A DNA stretch of 64,000 nt, from the NCBI RefSeq assembly GCF_049306965.1, contig NC_133176.1:24995001-25059000 (forward strand). The letters run 5' to 3'. Origin of the DNA: Danio rerio (Eukaryota > Chordata > Actinopteri > Cypriniformes > Danionidae). Under the pieces are notes generated by a model. That model saw nothing but the letters and a program-made list of their open reading frames with translations, was not told where the DNA came from and did not search any database. The translations under genes were made by a program, and so were the position numbers. This document shows positions 1-13,080 of the stretch, one piece after another (position 1 is the stretch's first letter; each line of letters opens with the position of its first letter).

Positions 1-3000
1 TTTAGAGCAGCTTAACTTATAGCCACATACACCACACCTTGAAACCTGCAGAAACAGTGTGTCTAAAATCACATCCGCTGGTTCTGAGATCAAGGCTGTA
101 TAATACACTAACGAAACCCACACACTGTCCAACTGACCTTGATGTGGCATGGCGCGTGTCTTCTGAGCATACTTTGACGATTTAATTCTCAAACCACATA
201 GACCACAATGGTCAAAGGCATTTAACCTTCGGAATTACACGCTTAGTTCAAATTCATATGTTCACGTCATACTTAAATGATCACAGTTAAATATTTGTGA
301 TTCTGGGCCACAAAACAAGTCATAAAGGTCATTTTTGGAAATTGAGACTTTTTTTTTTTGATATTTGAGAGTTAAAAAAAATCTAAAATCTAAACAAATT
401 GCCTTTAACCCTTTAATGGGCATGGTCCATAGGTTATCATTAAAACTAAAATCTCAGAATTGGCTTAGTGGGGTGTCAGTAACACTATTTGGTAAAAATG
501 AGAGACTTTGGCAAAAAATTAAAAGGCTTAAGTTGTCCAATTTAAGTTATTGGTGATGTATATTACTAATAAAAAATGTAAAGGCTTTAATAAATGTACA
601 GTATACAATTTATAAATGATTCTTGGCGCAAAGAAATCAAAATCAAAATTGTGTTTCATAGCCTACAACTATTGTTAGCTCATTTTGGCTGTTATTAAAA
701 ATATACCAACTTAAGGTTGGTATTTTGGTACAGGCCAGGGTCACATTTTTATGCTTTTACAATACTTGGCAATACAATAATTGGCAATAATATCCAATCA
801 ACCAAACGGTCTGCTTACTGATTTCAATTTACTGCACACTTTACTGCAGTTACAGTACATAACTCTAGGTGTCAGCACTTGTTTATGAGGACAGATTTAT
901 GTGGATACTTGTATCGTTATCTATCTGTATCCTGTGACACTGTAAACATAATATGTGTATAGGGTGAGCTGCATGACTAATGTACATTGCATGTGACCAG
1001 TGTATAACAGTTTCTAGCAACATGTGCCACTGTGGATCATGCTTTGTTCTCACATAAAGTATTAATTTAGCTCAATAATATGTTTGTGTATAGAGAAATA
1101 TTAATAAGAAACAAATGTGTTTTTTGATATTTCTAATGTGTTATGTATTTATTGGCTGTTGGCTGTAAAACCGGGAGCGCAAGAGCAACTCCTTGATTTG
1201 CTATCCCAGCATGATTTCAGAATGTTTGACAGATAAACTAGTGTTTCGATGCAATTGCTTGTGACTTTTTGCAGAGACTTTTTTTTCATTTAATGACATA
1301 AGTATTACAGGATATTTTTTTTATTATTTTAACCTCATATTACATATTTGTAAATATAAATCTTAAAATATTTGGTTTATTTCCATCTTTAAACTGAGTT
1401 TTCAGTGTGGTTTTTGAAGTTGAACTTAGCATAGAGTCTTAATAACGGTAGCCCCGATTCATTACAGGAGATATGATACTGTACTGTACATACATTATGC
1501 TATTGTGTAATTTTTAAAGAAGCCTTATTCACTTTTTTCCCTTTCAAACATAATTTGAGTATTAGAATAAACTACATAAAACTTTTTAAAAAACTTGCAG
1601 TCCTAGCCTGGTGCTCTGGTTTACCCATGCCCAAAGACATTCAAAATACAGTAGGTGAAATGAATAAACTGACTCAGTGTTTAGCACTGTTGCCTCACAG
1701 CAAGAAGGTTGCTGGTTTGAGTCCCGGCTGGGCCAGTTGGTGTTTCTGTGTGAAATTTGCTTGTTCTCCCTATGGGTTTCCTCTGGGTGCTCTGGTTTCC
1801 CCCACAGTGCAATGACATGCACTACAGGTGAATTGGATGAAATAAATTGGCCATAGTGCATGTGTGTGTATGTGGGAATGTACGGGTGTTTCTCAGTACT
1901 GGGTTGTGGTGGAGTAAAGAATTCAATTTAAAATTTTCATGGTCAATGTTTGTGTGCATTGTCTTTAGATAGTATTTATATAAGGCTCTGGTACACATTG
2001 TTTATGCGTTTCAGAAGACAATGAATTTCTCGTTCAAGAGGCACTGAATTTCCACCCTGATCAAACTCAATCAAATATTAATTTACTGAACCTGAGGAGT
2101 ACTTTTAACCAATGAGATGTGATATGTAGAAGGCATTAAGTGCAACCTAAGGGTTCAGACTTTCTTCCCTTTCATTCTTCATTGTTGTGAGAAAGTGTTC
2201 CATGTAGAACATTGGGGTTTTATCTTGCAGAGCAAGGCCCTTTGCGACTGAATACTCAAACTAGCATACCATATAACCCAGGTGTGTACAATCCTGCTTG
2301 TGGAAGGCTGATGTCCAGCAGTGTTTAGCTGCAAGGGTGTTCTTAATTAAGGTTGGCACTGAAGTCTGCAGGACAGTGGCAGTCAATGAGCTTGTCTGGG
2401 CACCCCCGATCTAGCCCCAAACTAGGTACTTTTACATGATGCATTGTAATTACTTTAAAAGTAACATTTGATTAAAAATGCTCCACAAAAACAAGTGAGT
2501 CAAAGAAAAAAAAAAAGATTAAATTGTAATCGGTTTCAGATGAGAGGAATAAAACACTCTAGAACCAAACAAAATAAAAATTCTGCCATGTAAACATCTT
2601 AAAATGATTAGCTGACTTTGCATCTGTGTCACAGTTTGCCACAACATGTTTTTCCGCTCAGCTTCTGAGTTTGTATAAAGCAATTTTGACGCATAATTAA
2701 GCTATTTTTGATAGTTCGGTAAAGTGCAAACTCAGCTGCCTTCAGGTAACAGACTCTCATGCTCCCTTCTAGAATTTAACATGATCACATTGATGCCAGT
2801 ATTTTAGTAGGTAAGTGCGTTGACATATAGTACTGTGCTGCTCACGGCAACTAGAGTTCGATTTCCTGCTTGAGGTCCTTTGGCAGACCTTCCCCTCTCT
2901 CCCTATATTTGTAATCCTCTTGACTAGCCTTTCAAATAAAGGTTAAAAAAACATGATCATTAAGTTGCATGTGAAAGACGGGACATTCATCCATCTGCTT

Positions 3001-3347
3001 GTATTTCTTACAGGTTTTTCTTGTGTTCTGCCCCCTTTTCAAATTACTTATGTCGCTTTAAAAATGAGTAGATATAGTTTTTTCAATTGCGCCACCTCAT
3101 CTTCTTTTACAAATTTTACTTGCTTTTTACCCAAAGATTAAAGCATGAGGTTCATTCACAGCCCCGGATAAACAAGACAGCAAACCCAACAGACTAATAC
3201 GCACATTACAAGTCATTTCGACGTATCGTGCTGGCACATATAAATATGTTTTTTATAAATCAAATTATTGATCAAGTCATATACAGAGCTCTCATCGAAA
3301 ATTGTTTGTGTACTAATTAGTTTTTTTTGTGCTTGACTCTGTGCTAG
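1..3347. other. Non-coding stretch upstream of the first visible chrna exon
   Basis: AT-rich sequence with no coding exon that I can recognise. The usual upstream exons of an alpha-9/10 receptor gene (signal peptide, and the segment ending just before DERNQ) were looked for and not seen, so this is probably intron and the 5' end lies outside the window. The only element recognised is a SINE near 1669-1915. Confidence 0.55.
1669..1915 (+). repeat. DANA/mermaid-type tRNA-derived SINE
   Basis: The stretch 'tttagcactgttgcctcaca' followed by 'gctggtttgagtcccggctg' is the tRNA-related head of the zebrafish DANA/mermaid SINE. The usual body follows, with the gtttcctctgggtgctctgg and cccccacagt segments and the ctacaggtgaattgg motif. 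It is moderately diverged. Related copies lie near 13447, 17296 and 21617. Confidence 0.8.
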
Positions 3348-6035
3348 GATGAAAGAAACCAGGTGCTGACTACATATCTGTGGGTTCGTCAGATCTGGCA
3401 TGATGCTTACTTGAGCTGGGATAAAGAAGAATATGATGGACTTGAGGTCATCCGCATTCCCAGCAATCTTGTTTGGAGACCAGACATAGTTTTATATAAC
3501 AAGTAATTTTACTATCTGTCACATGCACACATTACCTAAAGAATAAGGACTATAGTGCGTGAATTTGAAGGTTAGGTCTAAACCAGCAACTTTATTACTG
3601 ACTTTTTTGCTCAGTGCAGATGAGGAGGACTCCTCAGGACCCCCAGACACTAATGTGGTGTTGAGATATAATGGTGAGATCACATGGGACTCCCCTGCCA
3701 TCACCAAAAGTTCCTGTAAGGTGGACGTCTCTTATTTCCCCTTTGATAGTCAGGAATGCAACCTTACCTTTGGCTCCTGGACCTACAATGGCAACCAGGT
3801 ATATGTACTTGACTTCATAGAGGCATAGAAAATAGAATAGTAAACAAACGTGTTTCATAGTGTTAAATTATTAATTTCATTCAAAGTTCATTTGGATAAC
3901 AAGACACACTTAAAAATATATATTTTGCTGCTTGTTCAAACTGCTTATTTAAAATAAACTAAATCAATACAATTCTTGAGTTTTTGGGGGGACAACTTAA
4001 ACGTTTTATGTTCAATCCTCATAAATTTGTTAAAACAATTAAGTTAACTCAATCAATTTATGTTGGGACAACATGAAGGAATTGTCTGGAATCCTGCATT
4101 TTTACAGTGTACAATAACATATTATAAACAAATATTTAAGTTTAGATTTTGTTAAATAAACATTTTCTTGCTTAACATGTTAGAATATGTATTCATTAAT
4201 TTTTGGAAAACCTGATGGCTAAAATGTTACAATATTTGTAAAATAGTAAAAAAAAAAAAATCATGAATGCTACTTGTAAAACTACTACTACTACTAATAA
4301 ATAAATACATAAAAAAAACATAAATCTTATGTGTTAAGATCTGTTATTGTGTGCAGATATAGTTGTGAAGGTCTTTCCAGGCAGAATTCTGAATTTGTAA
4401 CCTCTGAATATTGTAACCACAGGTGGACATTGCTATGGGCATGGAGAGTGGTGATCTTTCAGATTTTGTGGATAACGTGGAATGGGAGTGTCATGGCATG
4501 CCAGCTGTCAAGAATGTCATAATGTACGGTTGCTGCTCAGACCCGTACCCTGACATAACGTACACAGTCCTGCTCAAGCGGCGTTCTTCTTTCTACATCT
4601 TCAACCTGCTTCTGCCGTGTTTCCTCATCTCTTTCTTGGCTCCACTGGGCTTCTACCTGCCGGCTGATTCTGGGGAGAAGGTCTCGTTGGGGGTGACGGT
4701 CCTGCTGGCTCTGACTGTATTTCAGCTGATGGTAGCTGAAAGTATGCCACCTTCAGAAAGTGTTCCATTAATTGGTAAGTTTCCAGCAGAGGAAAAAGAT
4801 TTTAAAAAGTATATGGATGAGCTTTTTTCTTTATTTCTCTGGTTTCCTCTCACAATTTAAAAATATGTACATAAACGAATTGTAATAACAGTCACAAGCA
4901 TTTAACACATACTCAATCAATTAGAATCACCATATTAGCCAAAGTATAAACGGGGGGCTCTTGAGAAATACCTAATCTCATATCCCTCCTATGCTGACTG
5001 ACCAATCGGGAACCTTGGGCTCATCTACTGTATCTCCAAGCTCAGGGTTCTCTCCTGGGATAGCATGCCTAACTTGCTATTAAACACTCAAAAATATATA
5101 TTTTTTGCTCGTTCAAACTTCTTATTTAAAAATGAGCTGAAACAACACAATTCTTGAGACTTCATTGGGACGTTTTTTATGTTCAATCCACATAAATTTG
5201 TTAAAAGTGTTAACTTAATCTATTTGTGTTGGGACAACATGAATGAGTTGTGTGGAACCCTGCATTTTTTACAGTGCGAGCATTATCTAAGTGTAAACTC
5301 TTGAAATTAAAGTGAGAATCAGTGCAGTTCAATTAGTTTCCAATAAAGTGATCTAAACAAAAATAAAAAGAACAAAAAATATTTTTATTGCAAAGAGGAA
5401 TGGGCAAAAACTCCCAAAGACAGGTGTGCCAAGCTTGTGGCATCGTATTCAAAAAGACTTGAGACTGTAATTGCTGCCAAAGGTGCATCAACAAAGTATT
5501 GAACAAAGCCTGTGAATACTGATGTACATGCGATTTTTCAGATTTTTTATTTATTTATTTATTTTTTATATAAATTTGCAACAATTTCAAGATATCTTTT
5601 TCAGATTGTGATCATGGGGTGTAGAATTTTGAGGAAATAAATTATTTACTCCATTTTGGAATAAGGCTTAAACATAACAAATGTGGAAAAAGTAAAGGGC
5701 TTTGAATACTTTCCGGATGCACAGTAAGTGTGCATTCCAGGCAATTATTCTGTATTTAAAGGATGCTGGAAAACAAAGTTGGGGATCCACGTGCAGTTTT
5801 TAAACAGAGATTGGTCAGGCATGGCAATGGCCAAACATGTACAAACAGTATCATAGGGTAATACAAGCTGCAAAGGCAGCAAATAATCAAGGTAAACGAT
5901 AAAATAAGGCAGGGATCAAACACAGAAAGACTTAGACAATGAAGCGCTTCAAGGTGTTACAGACTAACAAGACTCAACCCAGAAGTGTGTGTGCGATCTG
6001 TGTGCATAGTCTTAGTAATCAGCAAGAATGATCTT

Positions 6036-6075
<40 letters not shown>

Positions 6076-7719
6076 TGTGTGTCAGTCCAGATAAAGTGCA
6101 GCTGTAGCAGATATTGATTGGTGCTAAGTATCATGGTATTTGTAGTTCGATTCAGTGGTGGAATTGCGTATACTAGATCACTGGCGATCGTAACACATTC
6201 AAATCTCATTCAAATTGGTAAATTAATGTTTATTACAGAGTTATTGTACGTGTTCATTAATAAAGTTTATTATTAATAACATGTAATTAACATTTTTTCA
6301 ATTACCATGATTTTATATTCTACATTGTTTAGTGTCTCTTCTTACTTTAAATCTATTCTACCACTAATTCCAGCCTTCAAGACTTAAAAAAAACCTATTG
6401 TTTTCCTCATAGGGACCAAAGAAATAATCCTACAAAGTAAAAAATAAAATAAAATACTGGTATTGATGTTTGAACATCATTGTTGAAAATGAAACTAAAT
6501 GAAAATAAAATATTTAATTAAAGGTTGAGAAATACAGTGTGGAGCATCAACTTTTGAATACCTAGAATTAACCACAAATAAGTTATGAATTTTATAAATC
6601 TCGAATCAAGATGACCCAGCATTTAAATGATCTGAATTTAGAATGACTATGAGGTTATTTAAACTCAACAAACAATTGGTACTAACATTACTTTAAAATA
6701 CCACCTTACATCTGACTCATTATATTGATAGGGTTGTATTACACATAATACATAATAAAGCACACTGTAAAATAAAAGTATTTGTTTTGTCAGTCCCAGC
6801 AACTGATTGTGTTAACATAGCTTCTTTGTTATTTGTTTCTTGTTTTGTGTTTCTTATAGGAAAATATTACATTGCAACAATGACCATGATAACAGCCTCT
6901 ACATCTTTGACTATATTCATTATGAATATACACTTCTGTGGAGCAGAAGCTAAACCTGTGCCCCACTGGGCCAAAGTCCTGATAATAGATTACATGTCAA
7001 AGATCTTCTTTGTGTATGAGGTAGGAGAGAACTGCACAACACCTGAAAGTGATCGAGGCCCATTTTTCTCTGAAGATCCACTGGCTAGCCTGGAGAGAGA
7101 TGGGTATTTTGACAAAGGGTTTTATGAAGACTGTCACCTTGATGAGAGAATCCGCAGTCAGTTTAATGGGTACAGTCACAGAGACCACCGACATGGGAAT
7201 GGGTACCATCACAAAAACAGCAGCTATCGGCAACATAGGCATGAGCAGCAAAGAAGAACCCGATCGTCATCAAATTCCCCTGTTCGACAGAGTTCCCATC
7301 ATCCAAAATATACACACTTCATCGGTCGAGATGGAAGCGAAAAGCTCCCACTAACAAGTCAGGAAAAACTCAAAGACAGTGAAATCTCCATTCCAGAAAA
7401 AATTAACGGATACACATATGATCAGGGCAATGGGTATCTCAATGGAGTCGGCTACCTTCACGATAATGGCTACAGCAAAACCTTTGGAGCAGATAGCTAC
7501 AATAAGACAACTACTGGCACAGGGTGTGTCTGTGGAAAACATCAGAAATTGGTGCGAAACATTGAGTACATAGCTAACTGTTTCAGAGAGCAGAGGGGAC
7601 ACCAGGCCAAAGGGGCCGAGTGGAAGAAGGTTGCCAAGGTGATGGACAGGTTCTTCATGTGGGTGTTTTTCATCATGGTCTTCCTCATGAGTATTCTTGT
7701 CTTGGCCAAGGCAACCTAG
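3348..7719 (+). CDS. chrna9/10-like: Nicotinic acetylcholine receptor alpha-9/alpha-10-type subunit, 3' four exons
   Basis: Pentameric acetylcholine-gated cation channel subunit of the plasma membrane. In vertebrates alpha-9/alpha-10 receptors serve efferent synapses on hair cells. Visible exons are 3348-3502, 3615-3798, 4423-4774 and 6860-7719. All have gt/ag borders and consistent phases, and together encode 516 residues up to TAG at 7717. Exon 1 starts [20 protein letters not shown]. Exon 2 holds the Cys-loop (two Cys, 13 residues apart). Exon 3 holds the vicinal Cys pair in [10 protein letters not shown], diagnostic of an alpha subunit, then TM1 ([18 protein letters not shown]) and TM2 ([18 protein letters not shown]). 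Exon 4 holds TM3, a long M3-M4 loop rich in His and in NGY motifs, an amphipathic [11 protein letters not shown] segment and TM4. The family match is strong. I cannot decide between alpha-9 and alpha-10 paralogues, because fish carry several. Introns hold a repeated MITE, a Tc1 relic and a GT repeat. Confidence 0.93.
3911..4110 (+). mobile_element. MITE-like dispersed element, copy 1 (chrna intron)
   Basis: About 200 bp sharing several blocks with 5090-5276: 'ttcttgag', 'tatgttcaatc', 'cataaatttgttaaaa', 'tgttgggacaacatgaa' and a terminal 'cctgcattttt acagtg'. The element type resembles a common short zebrafish repeat ending in 'tttttacagtg'. The superfamily was not determined. Confidence 0.65.
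4950..5085 (+). repeat. Diverged tail of the composite SINE-containing element
   Basis: The order of words 'gggctc...ctcagggttctctcc...gggatagcatgcc' matches the tail repeated at 13740-13800, 17600-17670 and 21900-21985 (ctcagggctctctcccggga, cagcatgccaaac). The head and SINE body are not present here. Confidence 0.5.
5090..5276 (+). mobile_element. MITE-like dispersed element, copy 2 (chrna intron)
   Basis: Second copy of the element at 3911-4110, in the same orientation. It shares 'ttgttgggacaacatgaa'-type blocks and the same 'cctgcattttttacagtg' end. The differences are scattered point changes, so the two copies are old or inserted separately. Confidence 0.65.
5380..5735 (+). mobile_element. 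Tc1/mariner 3' end relic
   Basis: Contains the characteristic Tc1-like tail: 'ccaaagacaggtgtgccaag', 'cttgtggcatcgtattcaaa', 'aaaggtgcatcaacaaagta', then the terminal 'tactttccggatgcacagta'. This corresponds to the end of a Tc1 transposase frame plus the right TIR. No left TIR and no transposase body are present, so it is a truncated plain DNA transposon. Confidence 0.75.
6040..6082 (+). repeat. (GT)n microsatellite
   Basis: A run of GT dinucleotides with one T interruption, in the last chrna intron. Confidence 0.95.
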
Positions 7720-8291
7720 GAAAGTTTACAACTTGATGCAATTGGTAAATTACATAATAAGTAAATCTATGTGTCAAAAGACTGTAATTCTGTTCTGCAA
7801 TCCTGTATTTGTTGGCAAATGCATTCAGATTAAAATGTGAATTACAGTTACAGCATGTGTTTTAGTTGTTTGAATATCTTCCTTTATTCATTGCTGTCTT
7901 TGTTTTTTCCACTCCTTTTTTTGTAGTTGGTAAAAGTTAAAGAAATGGCATTAATATTTCAGGTGTAGAAGTGTTCCCACAAGTGTACATAGAGTAACAC
8001 AATCTTTGTCCAGCATGGACACACATTAATAATGCACAATTAACCCCGCACATGCGTATGGGCAGACATTGACACTAACACACATTAAAAATGCATCAAT
8101 AGACCTGTCCTGAATATTGAACACGTGCATCTTGCATCCTATACCAATGCTAGTGTACCAATCTATCCTAGAAGCAACATTTGCAACTTCTATATTTGCT
8201 TACTGTCACCTATTGTTGACTTGTTTGATTTGCTGTGGTTGTCTCTTGATTTTTTCTTTGTTCACAGTATACTTTACAACAGTGCTACACA

Positions 8292-8297
8292 AATAAA
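8292..8297 (+). promoter_or_regulatory. Candidate polyadenylation signal of the chrna gene
   Basis: AATAAA about 570 bp beyond the stop codon at 7719, the first perfect hexamer seen downstream on this strand. It would give a short 3' UTR. No cleavage-site evidence is available. Confidence 0.35.
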
Positions 8298-8548
8298 TCC
8301 TTAATCACAAAATCCTAGAATTTTAGAAAGACCTACTGATCGAAAAAGGAATCAACTTGAGAAAAAGGATACATAGAAATTAGGAGTGCAACCTCAAATG
8401 CTGTAACAAATCTTGAAACAAGAGTCAGTTACTGCACCATTAATAAACCAAGCTTTATATAAAAATACCATTCAAAGACTTGAAAATGTCCTGGCCAAAA
8501 CCCCTCAACCCAACATTACTTAAACTGAAACGGAACTGAAAATGTCAT

Positions 8549-9041
8549 AGGGCTCTATTTTAACAATCTAGCCACAAAGTCTAAAGCACAAGGCACAACA
8601 GCATTACGTGCGTGTCTGAGTCATGAAAAAGGCACGGGGGTAGTGATTTTTATATTCATATTGAAAAAAAAAAAAATTGTAACATTAATCCTTTATTTTT
8701 TTCATATGTGAAGATATTTGTGTCTTGCTTTACATCCTGAGTGTATCAAACAATGTGTACAGGTTTTGGACCTGCATAGATCCATAATTACAGCAGTCTG
8801 CGCTGGACTTTAGACCGGGGTTTATTTGGTCCTGTTTCAGTTTTTTTTTTAAATGCAACAACAATGAACTTTAATACACTTCTTCTTTAGTCGGAACACC
8901 GATGAGTCTACAAAGTGGCACAAATTGAATTTGCTATTTAAACAACGAGGCAAAAAATGAGAAAATTAAAGTTTGCGCTGGTCTAAAAATTGCGCCAAAC
9001 ACGTCTTGCACATTATTGTGCCGGGTGAATGATAGGGCCCT
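8549..9041. mobile_element. Non-autonomous DNA transposon, AGGGC-ended
   Basis: Begins 'agggctctattttaacaatc' and ends 'tgaatgatagggccct', which are imperfect inverted ends (AGGGCYCTAT). The interior has the repeated gcgc/aaagtctaaagcacaaggc style of a very common zebrafish MITE family. No coding capacity. Confidence 0.6.
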
Positions 9042-9224
9042 CAGTCTTTTCATAGTTGTACAGTGCTTTTTTTAATATCTGCCAAGAGACTTTTCAGCCT
9101 TAAAGTGACCTTGATGTTTTCTGATTATTTTACACGTACATTTACACATTTATCTGCAAAATGTGGCAATATGCCCTTCTCATTTTTGTAAATTTTTGTC
9201 TCTTACAATCAAGGATAGCAAGGC

Positions 9225-11310
9225 AAGGCAAGTTTATTTATATTGCACATTTTATGCACAATGGTAATTTAAAGTGCTTTACATAAAGAAAAAAAATCAT
9301 TAAATACAAGTATATTAAATCATAATTACTAATAAAACAGGTTTAAAAGGAATGACAATAAAGGAAAAGAAAGACAAAGCACACACAGAGCACAGTGCTC
9401 ATTCAGTAAAGACACAGTTTAACAGATTTGAGTTCTAAGTCAGTGTTATGAGTCTAATTTGCCTACTGTTGAAGCACATCTGATCATTTCTGGAAGATGA
9501 TTCCAGCAGTAGGGGCAAAAAAGGCAAACTCTTGGAATTTCTAATTTAATCAGTCCTTGATCTGAGTGATCTGCTAGGTTGTATTCAGTGAGCATATCTG
9601 TAATTTATTGTGGTCCTAGGCCATTTAGTGATTTATAAACAATAATAATACTTAATAATAATACTAATAAAAAAAAAATTATTATGAATGTAACTAGAAC
9701 AGTGTAACTGTGTAAAGACCTGAGGACAGGTGTGATGTGCTCTGATTTTCTGGTTCCGGTCAGAATCCTGGCAGCAGCATTCTGGATGAGTAATAAATGT
9801 CTGACTGTCTTTTTAGAAAGGCCAGCGTGGAGTCCATTATAGTAACCCACTCTGATCTTGATCTTGACTTGATCTTTTGATTTCTCTTTCTTCCTGCTTT
9901 TCATTCTTGCAGTGTGCACTCTTTATTACTGATTAGTGCGCACACGGCTTGCTGCACCTGTTACCAGTCTCCATTAATTTCCTTGCTATTTAAGCTCTCC
10001 TTTTCCCACTTTCTGGTCGCTAGTGTGTACTGTCATTATTCAGGCTATCTCGCTACGTTGTCCTGATTCCTGTCATTGTCATGCATTACTTCATGTTCTG
10101 ATTCTGTTTTTCTCTTCTGCCCAGTTTTTGCTTGGTTGCCTGTGTTTTTTCTGTTTCATTTTGGATTCTCCCTGGCCAGCCACCTACCTTCTACTTCGCC
10201 TGTCCGATGCTGAACTTGAATTTCCTCCGTAATCCCATCTGCCTCCCGATCAATGCTCACCTGCCTGTGATCTCTCACGCCCGCCGATTTGGACACTGTT
10301 GCCATGTTATCTTTCGCTCTCGCCGAGCGATCTCATCATTTTCATTTGAGTTACGAGCCTCGGCTCGTCATTGTTTTGAAGAGTTAATAAAATCCTTTTG
10401 TGTTAACAGCATTTGCGTTTGGATCAGTCTCTCCGGGTGTGACGGTTTATCCCCACTGTAAACAAAGAATCTAATTCTTGCATTGTTTTTGAGATGATAG
10501 TCTGCTGATTTAGTTACTGCTTTGACATAATGACCAAAACAAAGATCTGAATCCAGAATCACACCAAGATTCTTGACATTATTTTTTATTGTTTGACCCC
10601 TAGACCCCCCATAGCTGTGGAAAGAAATTTAGGTTTTAGCATTAAAAGGTTCCACATAAGAGGTACCAGAATTGAACCTTGTGGGATTTCACATGTCATG
10701 GGTGTCTGCCTCTACCTATGGTCACTTATACTGACATAGTAACCTCTACCTTCAAGAAATGATCTGAACCATTTAAGGACTGTCCCAGAATGCCAACCCA
10801 GTTTTACAGCATATGAAGTATGCTGTAATCGACAGTGTCAAATGCAGCACTGAAATCAATAAATATCAGCACTGTTTGTTTGCCTGAATTTGTATTTGTA
10901 AGACAAATATCATTGATTATTTTTATGAGGGCATCATTTGTACTATGATATGGTCAGAATTAAAATTGAAAAATGTCTAAACATCTCTTAGAACCTAGAC
11001 ATTTGTTAATCTGGTTAAAACCATTTGGCAATAATTTTGCCAATAAAAAGGAGAATTTTAAATCATTTGTGCTGTTATCATGGTTGCTCTTTTACAGACT
11101 GCAGATTAAAGGGAGTTTGGAAAAGTTCGAGAAAGACATGAAGCATTTAACACTTTTAGGAGTTAAACAGTTAAACATCATTTTGAAGAAATATGTGGGG
11201 AGTGGGTCAAGGCAGCAGGATGACGTATTCATAATCTGTATGATCTCTTCCAAGATTTTACCATCAATTGCACTGAAATAAGACATAATTTCTGATTTCT
11301 TAAATTGTGA
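9225..11310 (-). mobile_element. LINE (L2/Rex-like non-LTR retrotransposon) fragment, split by an LTR
   Basis: On the minus strand, reverse-transcriptase C-terminal motifs read in order from high to low coordinates. A segment resembling 'SAAFDTVDHNIL' lies near 10860 and the motif GTVLKWF-like near 10780. 'ILDSDLCFG...VTKSA' lies at 10500-10560. Then, beyond an insertion, 'LIQNAAARILTGTRKSEHIT' and 'YKSLNGLGP' lie at 9610-9800. The 3' end near 9225 carries the repeated 'aaggcaaggcaagtttattt' tail. The frame is broken several times, so the element is dead. The interruption at about 9860-10460 is a separate LTR-like insertion. Confidence 0.75.
9860..10460 (+). mobile_element. Solo LTR-like insertion inside the LINE (fossil)
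   Basis: LINE coding sequence stops near 9855 and resumes near 10461, so about 600 bp is inserted. The insert has LTR character: it is C+T-rich, with an AATAAA near its right end (about 10386) followed by 'gcgtttggatcagtctctcc'. There is no internal region, so it would be a solo LTR, probably gypsy-like. The ends are approximate. Confidence 0.5.
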
Positions 11311-12084
11311 AGAAGGTACAGAGCTAGTAGCTTTTATATTTCATTTGTAGAAAATACTACATTTTAAAAATTTTAATCATTTAATTAATTTTATATTTAC
11401 AGTTTTTCTCAGTGGCTTTGGTACATTTGTCACAACACTATTCTCATTTGCACAACAGTTAATGCAGTTTTCATAACAATTAGTACAAAATGCAAAACCT
11501 AATTGATAACCTGCAAAAGCGTGTCACTTGCTCAACATGGATAGCTCATTCTTCAAAAGCAAGTATTCATGTCAATGGCAGTATTATTGTCATCAAGATA
11601 AAGGCCTGACACCGTTGTTTATGAACAAGATAGTCAAATGGCTTTGTCATGTTTTCATTTACTCTGTACATTTTTTTAAATGCAAAAAGTCAGATGTTGG
11701 TGACACTTCCTGAAAATGCTCAAGACAGGCCTTTATACTACAGTTTTTCTCAGTCGCTTTAGTGCGTTTCTCACAACACTAGTGCATTTTTGCAAAACAT
11801 TTAATGATTTTCTAAAAACAATTAGTACAAACTGAAAAACCTAGCTGATAACCTGCAAAAGCATGTCACATGCTCAAAATGGATAGTTCATTCCTCAAAA
11901 GCAAGTATTCATGTCAATCAAAGTGTCAGTGTCATCAAAATGAAAAGTCCTGTCAACATTGTTTATGAACAAGATAGTCAAATGGCTTAGTCATGTTTTC
12001 ATTATAACAGTTTACTCTCTACATTTTTTCAATGCAAAAAAGTCAGATGTTGGTGACACTTCCTGAAAATGCTCAAGACAGCAC

Positions 12085-12420
12085 TCTATACTATTTGCAC
12101 AGCCATTTGAAAGCTACAGTAAAGTTAGACATCACTGCATTTAGTGAGGTATCTAAGTACAAGACACTGAATATGTATGTTTCACATTTTTACTCTGCAT
12201 TTGCTCTTAAAAATCCTAATTTATTGACAGCATTGTGCAAAAGAATAAACACACCCTTATTTACAACAAACCTAAACTCCCTTTAGGAAGAGCTGTGCAC
12301 ATAATATTGCAGTACATATTGGAACTGAGCCTACAACATACACAGGTCTGTAAATCATTCATCAAATTGTTTAATTTTAAAGACATTTTCAGGAAAATAA
12401 AGATTTAAATTTGCTTAAAA
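12085..12420 (+). repeat. Internal direct repeat, copy A
   Basis: Almost identical to 12750-13080. Both start 'tatttgcacagccatttga' and run through 'atcactgcatttagtgaggt' to 'aggaaaataaagattt'. The low divergence points to a recent duplication within the element cluster. Confidence 0.85.
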
Positions 12421-12749
12421 AATTAGCTTGACAGATTTTTACAACTAGTTCAACATTTTTGGATGTAATGACTCAAGTAATGAAATGAGGATTACTCGTT
12501 TTATATCGAATGACTATTCAACATTTACAAGTTTAGTTCATTTTGACTGACATGACATAAGCAGATGATAATGTTCTGAACAGCAGAGAGTTGTATAAAA
12601 GCAATTGATGCATCTCCAAAAGCATTCGCAATTTGTTGAAAAGAATGAGAAACTGCTACTAGGATTTGCACAAATGACTAATTGTTTTGAGAAATGCATT
12701 ACCTGTTGTGCAAATGTAAACAGTGTAGTGAGAAATGCACCAAAGCGAC

Positions 12750-13080
12750 TGTATTTGCACAGCCATTTGAAAACTACAGTAAAGTTAGACATCACTGCAT
12801 TTAGTGAGGTATCTAAGTACAAGACACTGAATATGTATGTTTCACATTTTTACTCTGCATTTGCTCTTAAAAATCCTAATTTATTGACAGCATTGTGCAA
12901 AAGAATAAACACAACCTTATTTACAACAAACATAAACTCCCTTTGGGTAGAGCTGTGCACAACTGTAAACAATATTGCAGTACATATTGGACCTGAACCT
13001 GCAACATACACAGGTCTGTAAATCATTTATAAAAATTGTTCAATTTTAAAGACATTTTCAGGAAAATAAAGATTTTTTTT
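12750..13080 (+). repeat. Internal direct repeat, copy B
   Basis: Partner of copy A, about 665 bp downstream. It ends at a poly-T run (about 13072-13087) that is absent from copy A. Confidence 0.85.

Noticed and set aside
2953-3141. Possible signal-peptide exon of the receptor gene (MIIKLHVKDGTFIHLLVFLT)
   Set aside because: It is hydrophobic in part, but lacks the conserved mature N-terminus, and no good donor in the right phase was found.
6997-7602. Antisense and alternative frames in the last receptor exon
   Set aside because: Overlap the well-supported receptor frame, with no independent evidence.
12605-13021. 138-codon open frame in the TIR cluster, similar to 12032-12286
   Set aside because: The similarity comes from the internal duplication, and there is no transposase or other domain in the translation.
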